Below are positions 7,961-17,264 of a stretch of 64,000 nt of DNA, piece after piece. Source of the DNA: Streptomyces acidicola (GTDB lineage Bacteria > Actinomycetota > Actinomycetes > Streptomycetales > Streptomycetaceae); assembly GCF_009377235.1 (NCBI RefSeq), contig NZ_VMNX01000003.1:62001-126000 (forward strand), written 5' to 3'. Every line of letters begins with the position of its first letter. Position 1 is the stretch's first letter. Under the pieces are notes generated by a model. That model saw only the letters and a list, made by a program, of their open reading frames with translations. It was not told the origin of the DNA and searched no databases. The translations under genes were made by a program, and so were the position numbers.

Positions 7961-10900
7961 TCACGCATCGCCGAGGTCATCCGTGAACAACGTGCCCTGT
8001 CCACGACGCCGGACCTTTCGAGCCCCTGGCATGACAGGCAGGACCTGGGTCGCGGCCAGGTCCGCGATCGTCACCGTGCCGGCGTCCAGAACTCGGGTGA
8101 GCAAGTCGCCTTGCGCAGAGGAGAGGTCGGTGAGACGGCGCAGGACAGAGAGCAACTCGATGAGCTCGGTGGTCCACTCGTGGGGCCAGCTGTCCACGTG
8201 GATGTCGTCCAGCGGGCTGGTTCTCTTACTGGTGGGGGACGCCTTGCGATAGCCGAACCACTTGTTGACCACACGCATGCCCCCGACGTCGTACATCCAC
8301 ACCGCCTCCGGAACGGGTGCGAAGGCGCCTTCGCCCACGTACAGGGTCTGCGCCTCGGCGTCGTGGCGGATGTGGTCCGGTAGTCCGTCGCCGATGTGGG
8401 TCAGGTACTGCACCTGCCGCTTGTCGCCGTACGGGAACAGCACGTTCCTCGCTGGGCGCCCTTCAGCCGGGTTGACGAAGCCTTCGCCATATGTCGAGGC
8501 CCACAGCACATCATGGCCCAGTCGGACCCCCGTCTCCCACAACTCACGCTCCCGCGTGAGCGGAAGTCGTACGCCGGGGGTCAGCAGTTCCTCCTTGAAG
8601 CGCTCGGTGAAGCCTCCGTGCCCGGCGATGGCGACCGCGTACGCCGCCAGGTCCTGCGCGGTGACCTGCTTCAGACCCAGGTCCCGGGCGAGGTACGGCA
8701 ACAGGCCGGTGGCGGTGTTGGGGGAGCCATCGGGGTGGAGCAGTGGCATGGTTCTGCCGCCGCGGCCGTTGAAATAGTGCGTGTCGGGCAGCAGATGGGT
8801 CGCCACCAGCGCGGCACCGGAATCGATGGCGTGCGATGTCTGCTGATTGAGGAAGATCTGTCCTGGCTGCAGCGATGCCCACAGGTCGGGCCTGGGGTAG
8901 TCGAGCACGCGGTTGTCCCCGATCAGGTACTGCCGGTCGAAGCTGCGCAGAGCGATGCGTATGAGTTCCGGCGTGGTGTCTGTCTCCTGCGCGAGTGGAC
9001 GGGCCGGACCGCCGAGTCCCGGCAGCCCTTCCCTCCGTGCGGTCAGTGTCCGATCGCGGGTCTCCTTGAACTGTTTCGCCTTCTCCGCAGGGTCGGTCTC
9101 GCGGACCATCCGGGCCCATCTGCGGCGCAGGGTCTCGGGGGAGGGCGCACTGACCCACGAACGGTTTGCCTTCGAGCCTGGGCTGCCCCAGGGGAACAGG
9201 TCCGTGAGCTCAGGGAAGTCCTCCCAACCTGAGCGTGTGGACGGGGTGAACGGGCGAGGGCTCTCGTCGTGCGCGTCGCGCCAGCCAGCGTCGTCCAGGC
9301 GGATGTCCCTGATCTGACGGAACTTGTCCGCGCGTCGCCCGGTGACCTCTCGGTAGTGGACGCGGGCCCGGTGCCGCGGCCCACGTACCGCGTCTGCTCT
9401 CCGTACGAAGATGTGGATGGCGAGAGGCTGGGCCACTTCCGGGAAAACGCGGCAGGGGACGGGCGAGCGCTGGCCCTCGGGCGAGAGGTTGATGATCCAG
9501 CCCTCGTCGCATGTGCGGCGCAGGTAGTCACGCATGCCGCGCCCTCCGGGTCCGGTGGCCCACCCGGACGGGGTGATGAGGCAGACGACTCCGTGCCGGT
9601 CCTCCGGATGGGCGTCGAAGACCTTCCAGGTCGCCCAGCGCCAGAAATACACGTGCATGTTCTTGAGCATGTGCTCGTAGCGGCCGTTGTCCGGGTAACG
9701 GAAGTCGTCGAGCAGTGGCGATTCTCGGCCGTCGGTGCGTTTCTCCACCCAGCCGCCGCGGCCTTCCGCCTTGTCGTCGTAAGGAGGGTTCGCGATCACG
9801 GCGGTGACCGGGGTCCGGGCCTTGATGCGGTTGGCGCGTCTGCGGGAGTCGGAGAGAGCCCCGTAAGTGGAGACCAGGTACTCCTCCTCCACGAACGGGT
9901 TGTCCAACGTGTCCGTCACGAAGAGGTTGAGTCCCTCTCGGGGCAGCGCCGCGCGGTACTTCTTGAGGAGGTCGGACGCGCGCAGCTCGGCGACTGCGAA
10001 AGGGCCCATCTGCAGTTCGAAACCGAACAGGCGGGAGGCGAGGCGGGAGATCGCGTCGCGGGCCATCGCCGGTCCATGTCGGTGCATGGCCTGCTCGGCC
10101 ACCCGCTCCATGACGGTGTGGAGAAAGGTGCCCGTGCCCATGGCCGGGTCGATGATCTTTACCTTCTCACCGCCGAACCCCTCCTCCTGGCCGAGCCGGG
10201 TCCGTAGGACGTCCTCGGTGAGGCGGACCATCTCCTCCACGATCTCGTGAGGCGTGTAGTACGAACCGCTCTGCTGCCGCAGTGCCGGGTCGTAGACCGT
10301 GAGGAAGTGCTCGTAGAGATGGAGGTACGCGTCACGGTTGCCCGACCGGATCGTGGGCCAGTCCACCTCCGCGATGGTGCGGGTCAGGAGGTCCAGTGTG
10401 ACGGTGAAGCGTTCGTTGACGTTGTCGGTGAGCAGTTGCAGAGACTTGCCCATGAGGGCGTGGTCGGCGTCCAGCCGACGGCCGATCTCGTGGAAGGCGT
10501 TGGGGGTGAGAGGGATGTCCTCGGTGCGAGCCAGCAACAGGGCGAAGGTCACAGTCTGGGCGTAGCCGTCGGCGAACGTCGCAGCGTCGGCGGACGGGAA
10601 GAGTAATCGCCGCCAGTCGTTCTTGAGTCCGGTGAAGGGGTGGGCGCGTGCGTCGTCGTCGGCCGCCGAGGACCTTGCTTCGAACGCCAGTTGCTCTAAC
10701 ACGGTTGAGCGCAGCAGACGGCACAGCGGCGCGATGTGCTGGACCAGGCGGGACACTTGGGTGATCCGCGGGGGTGCCCAGCGCAGGAACTGCCTCAGCA
10801 GAGCGTCGAACGCGGCCGCGTCTACGGGCGTGAGCCGGTCACCGGCGTCCTTGAGTGCTCCTCGGAAGAGCACCGCCTCGCCGAGTTGCTCGCCGTGGCG

Positions 10901-11440
10901 GAAGAGCCGCCACTCGGTGCCGTTGGAATAGAGAAGGTTGGGCAGGTCCCGCAGCTTCTGCCACTGCTCCCGGTTGGCCTTGCTGAAGGTTTCCGGATCC
11001 ACTGGGAGACCGGGTTTCTTCAACTCGATATAACCGGTGAGTTCACCCTTCGCGCGCACCGCGTAGTCGGGGCGCACTCCCAGATCGGGGATGCGGAACT
11101 CGTCGTGCCAGGTCACCTCGTGGTGCTGGTGATGCTCACCGACGGTGCGGAGCAGCGCCTCCAGTGGGCCGCGGATCGCGGACTCCTGACCGCCTCCTCC
11201 GGACAGCTTCTGTCGACACTGCTCTCCGAACTCGGACACGGCTGTGCGCAACCAGCCGTACTCGTCCTCAGACACGTCCCCACCCCCGAATGAGAAGTGC
11301 CCCAGGCAGTCTCCCGCTCCGGGGCTGTCATACATGACGGGCGTCAGATGCGCTGCGTTCAAGAATCGTGACGGAACGTCATGCTTGTTGTCCATCCCCG
11401 TAGTCTCGGCTTTTTCGACAACGGCACGAAAGCGTCCCAT
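7961..11440 (-). CDS. Single-chain type IIG/ISP-like restriction-modification enzyme
   Basis: This 1159-residue protein joins a nuclease-like N-terminus with an N6-adenine methyltransferase. A PD-(D/E)xK pattern is present (D125, then E139-L-K141 in YIELKKPG). The central part has YYTPHEIVEEMVRL, motif I DPAMGTG (431-437) and motif IV NPPY (551-554). The C-terminal third (KWFGYRK, TELIELLSVL) matches the conserved tail of type ISP enzymes and probably recognises the target. No SF2 helicase motifs are seen, which sets it apart from classical ISP enzymes such as LlaBIII and makes it closer to type IIG. The start could be at 11440 or at ATG 11395. It is intact, whereas the methylase 0.5 kb downstream is decayed. 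Confidence 0.88.
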   Translation of the reverse strand: MGRFRAVVEKAETTGMDNKHDVPSRFLNAAHLTPVMYDSPGAGDCLGHFSFGGGDVSEDEYGWLRTAVSEFGEQCRQKLSGGGGQESAIRGPLEALLRTVGEHHQHHEVTWHDEFRIPDLGVRPDYAVRAKGELTGYIELKKPGLPVDPETFSKANREQWQKLRDLPNLLYSNGTEWRLFRHGEQLGEAVLFRGALKDAGDRLTPVDAAAFDALLRQFLRWAPPRITQVSRLVQHIAPLCRLLRSTVLEQLAFEARSSAADDDARAHPFTGLKNDWRRLLFPSADAATFADGYAQTVTFALLLARTEDIPLTPNAFHEIGRRLDADHALMGKSLQLLTDNVNERFTVTLDLLTRTIAEVDWPTIRSGNRDAYLHLYEHFLTVYDPALRQQSGSYYTPHEIVEEMVRLTEDVLRTRLGQEEGFGGEKVKIIDPAMGTGTFLHTVMERVAEQAMHRHGPAMARDAISRLASRLFGFELQMGPFAVAELRASDLLKKYRAALPREGLNLFVTDTLDNPFVEEEYLVSTYGALSDSRRRANRIKARTPVTAVIANPPYDDKAEGRGGWVEKRTDGRESPLLDDFRYPDNGRYEHMLKNMHVYFWRWATWKVFDAHPEDRHGVVCLITPSGWATGPGGRGMRDYLRRTCDEGWIINLSPEGQRSPVPCRVFPEVAQPLAIHIFVRRADAVRGPRHRARVHYREVTGRRADKFRQIRDIRLDDAGWRDAHDESPRPFTPSTRSGWEDFPELTDLFPWGSPGSKANRSWVSAPSPETLRRRWARMVRETDPAEKAKQFKETRDRTLTARREGLPGLGGPARPLAQETDTTPELIRIALRSFDRQYLIGDNRVLDYPRPDLWASLQPGQIFLNQQTSHAIDSGAALVATHLLPDTHYFNGRGGRTMPLLHPDGSPNTATGLLPYLARDLGLKQVTAQDLAAYAVAIAGHGGFTERFKEELLTPGVRLPLTRERELWETGVRLGHDVLWASTYGEGFVNPAEGRPARNVLFPYGDKRQVQYLTHIGDGLPDHIRHDAEAQTLYVGEGAFAPVPEAVWMYDVGGMRVVNKWFGYRKASPTSKRTSPLDDIHVDSWPHEWTTELIELLSVLRRLTDLSSAQGDLLTRVLDAGTVTIADLAATQVLPVMPGARKVRRRGQGTLFTDDLGDA

Positions 11441-11660
11441 CCAAGGCGATCCGGCGAAAGGGTGATGCTCGGCTGAGGAGTTCTGGTGCGAGCCAACCGC
11501 CCCTGTGGCCCTGCGGGGTGAATCAGCTCATTCTTCTCGGCTTCGTGCTCCTGACGCGACCCATCTTTTATATATGTGAACATCGTTTTGCATGGGAGAC
11601 GTCAGGCCTTGAAGATGACCCGGAGCCGTCGACCGAACGGCCGGAGGGCGGCGAGGGCTG

Positions 11661-12428
11661 ATGGCGTGGGACTCCGCGGCGATGCTGGTGCTGGCCGGGG
11701 TCGCGGCCGGGCTCGCGGGGTCGGTCGCGGGGCTGGCCTCCTTGTTCAGCTACCCCGCGCTGCTCGCGGCCGGGCTTGCGCCCGTCGCCGCCAACGTGAC
11801 CAACACGGTGGCGCTGTTCTCCAACACCGTGGGTACCGCGGCCGGTTCGCGGGCCGAGTTGCGTGGGCAGGGGGAACGGCTCCTGCGGCTGGGGATCATC
11901 GCCGCGCTCGGCGGCGCCGTCGGTGCCGCACTGCTGCTCGGCACCCCGTCCTCGGCGTTCGAGGCGGTCGTGCCGTGGCTCATCGCCCTCGGCTCGGTGC
12001 TGATCCTCGTGCGCGATCCCCTGCGGAGGCTGGTGGCGTCACGAGCGTCGGAGACCGGATCGGCTCGACCCACCCTCCCGCTGACCTGCGCGGTGTTGCT
12101 CGTGGGGCTGTACGGCGGCTACTTCGGCGCGGCCGCCGGGGTGCTGATGCTGGCGGTGCTGTCGCTGTCTGCCGCCGAACCGCTCCCCGTGACCAACGCG
12201 GTGAAGAACATCGCGACCGGGGCGGCGAACCTCACCGCGGCCGTCGCGTACGCCGTCGTGGCGCCGGTGGACTGGATCGCCGCCGTGGTCCTCGGGCTCG
12301 GTGCGCTGCTGGGCAGTTGGGTGGGCCCCATGGTCGTACGGCGGCTGCCCGAGACCCCGTTGCGGATCGGCATCGCCCTCGCCGGGCTGGGCCTGGCCGG
12401 CAGCCTGTGGTACCAAGCCCAGGCCTGA
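11661..12428 (+). CDS. TauE/SafE-family membrane permease
   Basis: This 255-residue, very hydrophobic protein has about eight predicted membrane segments and the two-half architecture of the TauE/SafE (TSUP) family. An N-terminal GLAGSVAGLASLFSYPALL is mirrored later by GLYGGYFGAAAGVLMLAVL, each followed by a conserved Asn (ANVTNTVAL and TNAVKNIATG). The family exports sulfite, sulfoacetate or other organosulfur anions; the substrate here is unknown. A GGCGAGG motif precedes ATG 11661. It converges on the next gene with a 1-bp gap. Confidence 0.85.
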   Translation: MAWDSAAMLVLAGVAAGLAGSVAGLASLFSYPALLAAGLAPVAANVTNTVALFSNTVGTAAGSRAELRGQGERLLRLGIIAALGGAVGAALLLGTPSSAFEAVVPWLIALGSVLILVRDPLRRLVASRASETGSARPTLPLTCAVLLVGLYGGYFGAAAGVLMLAVLSLSAAEPLPVTNAVKNIATGAANLTAAVAYAVVAPVDWIAAVVLGLGALLGSWVGPMVVRRLPETPLRIGIALAGLGLAGSLWYQAQA

Positions 12429-12429
12429 G

Positions 12430-13422
12430 TCACCGGACGGCGAGTTCGGCCTCCCGTAGGGGGAAGGGGACGACGGCGGGTCCCACGACGGCGGGTCCCA
12501 CGACGTCGGTGTGCGTCGTGGTGCCGGCGCGGCTCTCCCTGTCCGTCGTCTCGTGGACGGCGATCCGGGCCTCGATGCGGTCGTCAAGGGCGAGTTCGGT
12601 CTTCGCCATGCCGTCGTCGGTGGTGGTGGCGGCGGTGGTGGTGGTGGCGGGTCGCGTGGACTCGCTCGTACGGACCGTCCGTGTCAGCACGGCGCGCGAA
12701 CCGGTGCGCTCCTCCCGCGTCCGGAACAGCCAGGCGACGTCCCGTCCGAAGGACCACAGCAGCGAACCGAGGGCCGCGGCCACCAGAGCGAACGTCACCC
12801 CGTACGGCAGCCACCCGGACGCGGCCGCCAGCAGGACGACCCCCTGGACCGCCGCCACCGTCTTGCGCGCCATGCTGTGCGGCAGGGAACCGTTCAGCCA
12901 CGGCATCACCCGCGCCGCCGCCACGAACCCGTACCGCATCAGACCGATCAGCAGCACCCACGGGCCGAGCGCCATCGACACGTACACGCTCAGCACCAGG
13001 ATCAGGAACGCGTCGACCTCCATGTCGAAGCGCGCACCCAGCGCGGTCGACGTGCCCGTGCGGCGGGCGACCTTGCCGTCCACGCCGTCCAGAATCAGCG
13101 CCACCGCCGTGAGACCGACGAAGAGGGAGACCGGCGGCGAGCTCTGGAAGGAGTCCGCGACCAGAGCGGTGATGCCGCCGACGAGTGTCGCCCGGCCGAG
13201 CGTGACACGGTTGGCGGGGCCGAAGGAGCGGGGCCGGGTGCGGCGCAGGGCGCGGTTCAGGACCGCCCAGGTGGCGAGCGCGAACGCCAGACCCGTCAGC
13301 CAGCCCGCCGGGCCCATCCCGATCGCCGTGCCCAGGAACGCAAGGAGCAGGAGTTGCGCACCCGCGCCCACCGCCGTCTCCTGGAACAACGGCCGTGCAT
13401 CGTACGTGTTGTTCAGGGCCAC
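12430..13422 (-). CDS. CDP-alcohol phosphatidyltransferase family membrane enzyme
   Basis: This roughly 330-residue integral membrane protein carries the CDP-alcohol phosphotransferase signature D-x2-D-G-x2-A-R-x8-G-x3-D-x3-D as LDGVDGKVARRTG...LGARFDMEVD, so the active-site aspartates are intact. Such enzymes transfer a phospho-alcohol from a CDP-activated donor in phospholipid or related head-group synthesis. The Thr-rich C-terminal tail after about residue 240 is hydrophilic and variable. I chose GTG 13422 because GGAAGG lies 5-6 bp upstream. It diverges from the dehydrogenase gene, leaving about 107 bp for two promoters. In context it may act with the glycosyltransferase and flippase-like genes on the other strand. 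Confidence 0.85.
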   Translation of the reverse strand: MALNNTYDARPLFQETAVGAGAQLLLLAFLGTAIGMGPAGWLTGLAFALATWAVLNRALRRTRPRSFGPANRVTLGRATLVGGITALVADSFQSSPPVSLFVGLTAVALILDGVDGKVARRTGTSTALGARFDMEVDAFLILVLSVYVSMALGPWVLLIGLMRYGFVAAARVMPWLNGSLPHSMARKTVAAVQGVVLLAAASGWLPYGVTFALVAAALGSLLWSFGRDVAWLFRTREERTGSRAVLTRTVRTSESTRPATTTTAATTTDDGMAKTELALDDRIEARIAVHETTDRESRAGTTTHTDVVGPAVVGPAVVPFPLREAELAVR

Positions 13423-13529
13423 CGCATACCTTCCGAACGTGTGACAGAGTCGATCATCGCCGCGTACCGTGTGCGCGACTCCCACCGCTGCGTACGTGGA
13501 GAAGCGCCCGACTGTTCAGAGAGACCCAC

Positions 13530-14534
13530 ATGAAACGCACAGTCCGTTCCTTCTGGCTCCGCTCGCCCGGGCAGGGGGAGATCCGGGAGACCACGCTGCC
13601 GGAGACCGGTGAGGGAGAGGTTCTCGTAAGGACTCTGTGTTCCGGGGTGAGCCGGGGCACCGAGACGCTCGTCTTCCGAGGTGGCGTGCCCGAGAGCCAG
13701 TACACCGCGATGCGCGCGCCTTTCCAGGAGGGCGAGTTCCCCGGGCCCGTGAAGTACGGCTACCTCAGCGTCGGACGAGTGGAGGAGGGGCCGGAGGAGC
13801 TGGTGGGCCGGACCGTCTTCTGTCTGTATCCGCACCAGACCCGGTACGTCGTGCCCGCGAGCGCCGTGACCGTCGTACCGGAGAACGTGCCCGCCACACG
13901 GGCCGTCCTCGCCGGGACCGTCGAGACCGCGGTCAACGCCCTGTGGGACGCGGCGCCACTGATCGGCGACCGGATAGCCGTGGTCGGCGGTGGCATGGTC
14001 GGGTGTTCCGTCGCCGCCCTGCTGGCCAAGTACCCGGGTGTGCGCGTGCAACTCGTCGACGCCGATCCCGCCCGCGCCGGCATCGCCCGCGCGCTCGGTG
14101 TCGACTTCGCACTGCCCGCCGACGCGCCCGGGGAGTGCGACCTCGTCGTGCACGCCAGCGCCACGGAGCAGGGGCTCACCCGGTCGCTGGAACTCCTGCG
14201 CGACGAGGGCACGGTGATCGAGCTCAGCTGGTACGGCGACCGGCGCGTCTCGCTGCCGCTCGGCGAGGCCTTCCACTCACGGCGGCTCGTCGTGCGCAGC
14301 AGCCAGGTGGGCGCCGTCTCCGCGGCGCGGCGCGCCGGCCGTACGTACGCCGACCGGCTCGCGCTCGCCCTCGAACTCCTCGCCGACCCCGCCTTCGACG
14401 CCCTCGTCACGGGGGAGTGCGGCTTCGAGGAACTGCCCGACGTGATGCCCGGGCTCACTTCCGGTGAACTGCCCGGACTGTGCCACCGCGTGCTCTACGA
14501 CACCGAACAGGTCACACGCCCGTCTGTTCCCTGA
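13530..14534 (+). CDS. Zinc-type medium-chain dehydrogenase (BchC/threonine-dehydrogenase-like)
   Basis: This 334-residue MDR-superfamily oxidoreductase has a GroES-like N-terminus (VRTLCSGVSRGTETLVFRGG, with Cys in the catalytic zinc position) and a Rossmann domain with VVGGGMVGCSVAALLA followed by VQLVDADPARAGIARALG. The four-cysteine structural zinc lobe of classical alcohol dehydrogenases is missing, so it is one of the shorter forms, like bacteriochlorophyllide dehydrogenase BchC. It would oxidise a secondary alcohol or reduce a ketone with NAD(P). It is the first plus-strand gene of the pterin/glycosyltransferase set and is 126 bp from the next gene. The substrate is unknown. Confidence 0.8.
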   Translation: MKRTVRSFWLRSPGQGEIRETTLPETGEGEVLVRTLCSGVSRGTETLVFRGGVPESQYTAMRAPFQEGEFPGPVKYGYLSVGRVEEGPEELVGRTVFCLYPHQTRYVVPASAVTVVPENVPATRAVLAGTVETAVNALWDAAPLIGDRIAVVGGGMVGCSVAALLAKYPGVRVQLVDADPARAGIARALGVDFALPADAPGECDLVVHASATEQGLTRSLELLRDEGTVIELSWYGDRRVSLPLGEAFHSRRLVVRSSQVGAVSAARRAGRTYADRLALALELLADPAFDALVTGECGFEELPDVMPGLTSGELPGLCHRVLYDTEQVTRPSVP

Positions 14535-14617
14535 ACAGGCCGAACGGAAGCCTGACCTCCAAAGAAACAGCAAAAGAGGTCTGAACAACGGGTAGGGACC
14601 AGCCGTACTACACGGCA

Positions 14618-14634
14618 TGCCCCGGCCGGGGGCA
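14618..14634 (+). other. Small hairpin between the dehydrogenase and PTPS-like genes
   Basis: TGCCCC and GGGGCA form a 6-bp stem around GGCCG, 27 bp before the PTPS-like start. It could be a weak attenuator or chance in GC-rich DNA. Confidence 0.25.
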
Positions 14635-14660
14635 GACGCACCGCACTGGAGGGTCGTCCG

Positions 14661-15059
14661 TTGTTCAGCATCACTGTCCGCGATCACATCATGATCGCCC
14701 ACAGCTTCCGCGGAGAGGTCTTCGGACCCGCGCAGCGCCTGCACGGGGCCACGTTCCTCGTGGACGCCACCTTCCGCCGCGCCGAGCTGGACGACGACAA
14801 CATCGTCGTCGACATCGGGCTGGCCACCCAGGAACTCGGGGCCGTGGTGAGCGAGTTGAACTACCGAAACCTCGACAACGAGCCCGACTTCGCGAACACC
14901 AACACCTCGACGGAGTTCCTCGCCAAGGTCATCGCCGACCGCCTCGCCGAGCGCATCCACAAGGGGGCGCTGGGCGAGGGCGCCAAGGGCGTCGCCGGCA
15001 TCACCGTCACACTCCACGAGTCGCACATCGCCTGGGCGAGTTACGAGCGTGCCCTGTGA
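14661..15059 (+). CDS. 6-pyruvoyltetrahydropterin synthase / QueD-fold protein with altered active site
   Basis: This 132-residue protein has the length and motif order of the PTPS/QueD tunnelling fold: HIMIAHSF with His14, [10 protein letters not shown] with His28, VVDIG, a long helix [24 protein letters not shown] and the C-terminal [10 protein letters not shown] with the substrate-anchoring Glu. It departs from the family at key places. The zinc motif HGH reads HGA (A30), the catalytic Cys before it is absent, and the LDH triad reads LDN. It may therefore bind a pterin or pyrimidine without doing the standard reaction. The start is TTG 14661 with GGAGG about 8 bp upstream. The stop overlaps the next start, so translation is probably coupled. 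Confidence 0.82.
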   Translation: MFSITVRDHIMIAHSFRGEVFGPAQRLHGATFLVDATFRRAELDDDNIVVDIGLATQELGAVVSELNYRNLDNEPDFANTNTSTEFLAKVIADRLAERIHKGALGEGAKGVAGITVTLHESHIAWASYERAL

Positions 15060-16285
15060 CCGACATGACCCTCGACAAGGCGACCGTCGACACAGCCAGG
15101 GCAACCCGGGCATCCCGGGACGGTCAGACGAGGCTCGACTACGTGCCCGTCCAGAACACGGTCCTGAAGAACGCCGCGATCCTCCCCATGTCCCTGCGCT
15201 CCGTGCACTTCGTCATGCCGGGCGGTGTCGACGACCCGTCCCGGCCGAGCGGCGGCAACGCCTATGACCGCCGGATCTGCCTCGACCTGCCCGGCTTCGG
15301 CTGGCAGGTCCACAAGCACATGCTCGACGGCAACTGGCCCCGGCCCGGCGCGGACGCCCGCGCCGAACTCGCCCGCACGCTGGCGGACCTGCCCGACGGC
15401 ACCGTCGTCCTCCTCGACGGACTTGTCGCCTGCGGCGTCCCCGAGATCGTGGCCCCCGAGGCCGAACGGCTGTGCCTGGCCGTGCTCGTACACCTTCCGC
15501 TGGCCGACGAGACCGGTCTGAAGCCCGAGGACGCGGCGGAACTCGACGCACTGGAGCGGGCCACCCTGCGGGCCGTGCCCGCCGTGATCGCCACCAGCGA
15601 CTGGGCCGTACGACGGCTCGTGTCCCACCACGGGCTCGCCCCCGAGCGCGTCCACGTCGCCGCGCCCGGAGCCGACATCGCTCCCGTCGCCTCCGGCACC
15701 GACGGCGTCTCCCGGCTGCTGTGCGTCGCGGCCGTGACTCCGCGCAAGGGACAGCACCGGCTGGTGGAGGCCCTCGCGACCGTCACCGACCTGCCGTGGA
15801 GCTGTGTCCTGGTGGGCGGGCTCGAACAGGACCCCGATTATGTCGACCACATCCGAGCCCTCGTCAAGGAGTTCGGCCTGGAGGGCCGACTGCACCTGGC
15901 GGGCCCGCAGGCCGGCGCCGAACTCGACGCCAGCTACGCCTCCGCCGACCTCATGGTCCTCACCTCCTACGCGGAGACGTACGGCATGGCCGTCACCGAG
16001 GCCCTCGCCCGCGGCATCCCCGTGCTGGCCACCGATGTCGGCGGACTGCCCGAGGCCGTGGGCCGCGCCCCCGACGGAGGAGTGCCCGGCATCCTCGTAC
16101 CGCCGGAGAACCCCGCGGCCATCGCGGCCGAACTGCGCGGCTGGTTCGGCGAGGCCGACGTACGGCGCCGCCTCAAGGCCGCCGCCCGTGGCCGCCGGGC
16201 CGCGCTGGGCGGCTGGGCCAGGACGGCGCGCAGCCTGGCCGGAGTGCTGGGACGGCTGCGCCACGAACCACGGAAGGCGGCGTGA
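15056..16285 (+). CDS. GT4-family glycosyltransferase
   Basis: This 409-residue GT-B enzyme has a C-terminal nucleotide-sugar half typical of GT4. It contains [41 protein letters not shown], the EX7E motif as [11 protein letters not shown], and [16 protein letters not shown]. It should transfer a sugar from an NDP donor with retention. The GTG start at 15056 overlaps the stop of the PTPS-like gene, and its stop lies 1 bp before the methyltransferase ATG, so the genes form a tight operon. The acceptor is unknown; context suggests a pterin- or pyrimidine-like product or a lipid carrier. Confidence 0.88.
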   Translation: MTDMTLDKATVDTARATRASRDGQTRLDYVPVQNTVLKNAAILPMSLRSVHFVMPGGVDDPSRPSGGNAYDRRICLDLPGFGWQVHKHMLDGNWPRPGADARAELARTLADLPDGTVVLLDGLVACGVPEIVAPEAERLCLAVLVHLPLADETGLKPEDAAELDALERATLRAVPAVIATSDWAVRRLVSHHGLAPERVHVAAPGADIAPVASGTDGVSRLLCVAAVTPRKGQHRLVEALATVTDLPWSCVLVGGLEQDPDYVDHIRALVKEFGLEGRLHLAGPQAGAELDASYASADLMVLTSYAETYGMAVTEALARGIPVLATDVGGLPEAVGRAPDGGVPGILVPPENPAAIAAELRGWFGEADVRRRLKAAARGRRAALGGWARTARSLAGVLGRLRHEPRKAA

Positions 16286-16286
16286 G

Positions 16287-17264
16287 ATGAGTACGACGAC
16301 ACCCGCGGCGACCACGGGAGCCGAGTCGGCGTCCACTGCGACCACGGGAGCCGAGCCGGCGTCCACAGGCACGCGCCTGAGCCTGGCCGGGCGCGGCGAG
16401 GGCACGGCCGCCGCCCCGAGCGCGCCGCCCGAGGAGCACGGTTACGCGCCCCAGTGGCTTGAGTTGCGTGAGCCCGCCGACGCCAACGCCCGGGCCGCCG
16501 ACCTCCTCGACCCGCTGCGCATCCGGCTCGCCAACCTGCCGGACCGCGCCAAGGGCCTGGTCGTCCACGACCTCGGCTGCGGCACCGGCTCGATGGGCCG
16601 CTGGCTCGCCCCCCTCCTCGACGGCGCCCAACAGTGGGTGCTGCACGACCACGACGCGGACCTGCTGCGTCTGGCCACGGCGCGGGCGCCCCGCGCGGCG
16701 GGCGACGGCAGCCCCGTCACGGTCACCACACTGCGCGGCGATCTAGGGCGCCTGACGGCGGCCGACCTGGAGGGCGCCTCGCTCGTCACGGCCTCCGCGC
16801 TGCTCGACGTCCTCACCCGGGACGAGATCGCCGCGCTCGCGGAGGCCTGTGTGGGCGCCGGATGCCCGGCCCTGCTGACGCTGTCCGTCGCCGGCCGGGT
16901 CGAGCTCACCCCCTCGGACCCCCTGGACGCCGAGATGGCGGAGGCTTTCAACGCCCACCAGCGCCGGGGCGATCTGCTCGGTCCCGACGCGGTCACCGTG
17001 GCCTGCGAGGCCTTCTCCGAGCGGGGCGCGACCGTGCGGGTGCACCCGAGCCCCTGGCAACTCGGTCCCGAACACGCCGAGTTGGCGCAGGAGTGGCTGC
17101 GCGGCTGGGTCGGCGCCGCATGCGAGCAGCGCCCCGAGCTCGCGGAGCGCGCCGAGGCGTACCTGGAGCGGAGGCTGGAGCAGTGCGCGGCCGGTGACCT
17201 GCGGGTGGTGGTCCACCACAGCGACGTACTGGCCCTGCCCCGGCCGACGGGCGGGGCGTCATGA
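16287..17264 (+). CDS. Class I SAM-dependent methyltransferase
   Basis: This 325-residue protein has motif I VVHDLGCGTGSMGRWL at about residues 92-107, an acidic residue after the next strand (VLHDHDADLL), and a post-motif region SLVTASALLDVL. The first 60 residues are a low-complexity Ala/Thr/Ser stretch containing a direct repeat and are not part of the catalytic fold. ATG 16287 follows GGAAGG at good spacing. Its TGA overlaps the ATG of the next gene. It probably methylates an intermediate of the same pathway. Confidence 0.82.
   Translation: MSTTTPAATTGAESASTATTGAEPASTGTRLSLAGRGEGTAAAPSAPPEEHGYAPQWLELREPADANARAADLLDPLRIRLANLPDRAKGLVVHDLGCGTGSMGRWLAPLLDGAQQWVLHDHDADLLRLATARAPRAAGDGSPVTVTTLRGDLGRLTAADLEGASLVTASALLDVLTRDEIAALAEACVGAGCPALLTLSVAGRVELTPSDPLDAEMAEAFNAHQRRGDLLGPDAVTVACEAFSERGATVRVHPSPWQLGPEHAELAQEWLRGWVGAACEQRPELAERAEAYLERRLEQCAAGDLRVVVHHSDVLALPRPTGGAS
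16308..16367 (+). repeat. Two 30-bp tandem copies inside the methyltransferase N-terminus
   Basis: Copies at 16308-16337 and 16338-16367 differ at two positions (T/C and T/A). They encode the repeated A-T-T-G-A-E-x-A-S-T segment in a disordered N-terminal tail. This is an in-frame duplication. Confidence 0.85.

Noticed and set aside
11359..11583. Small minus-strand frame upstream of the R-M gene
   Set aside because: It has no family resemblance, partly overlaps the R-M N-terminus and begins in an AT-rich promoter-like region; I read that region as a promoter.
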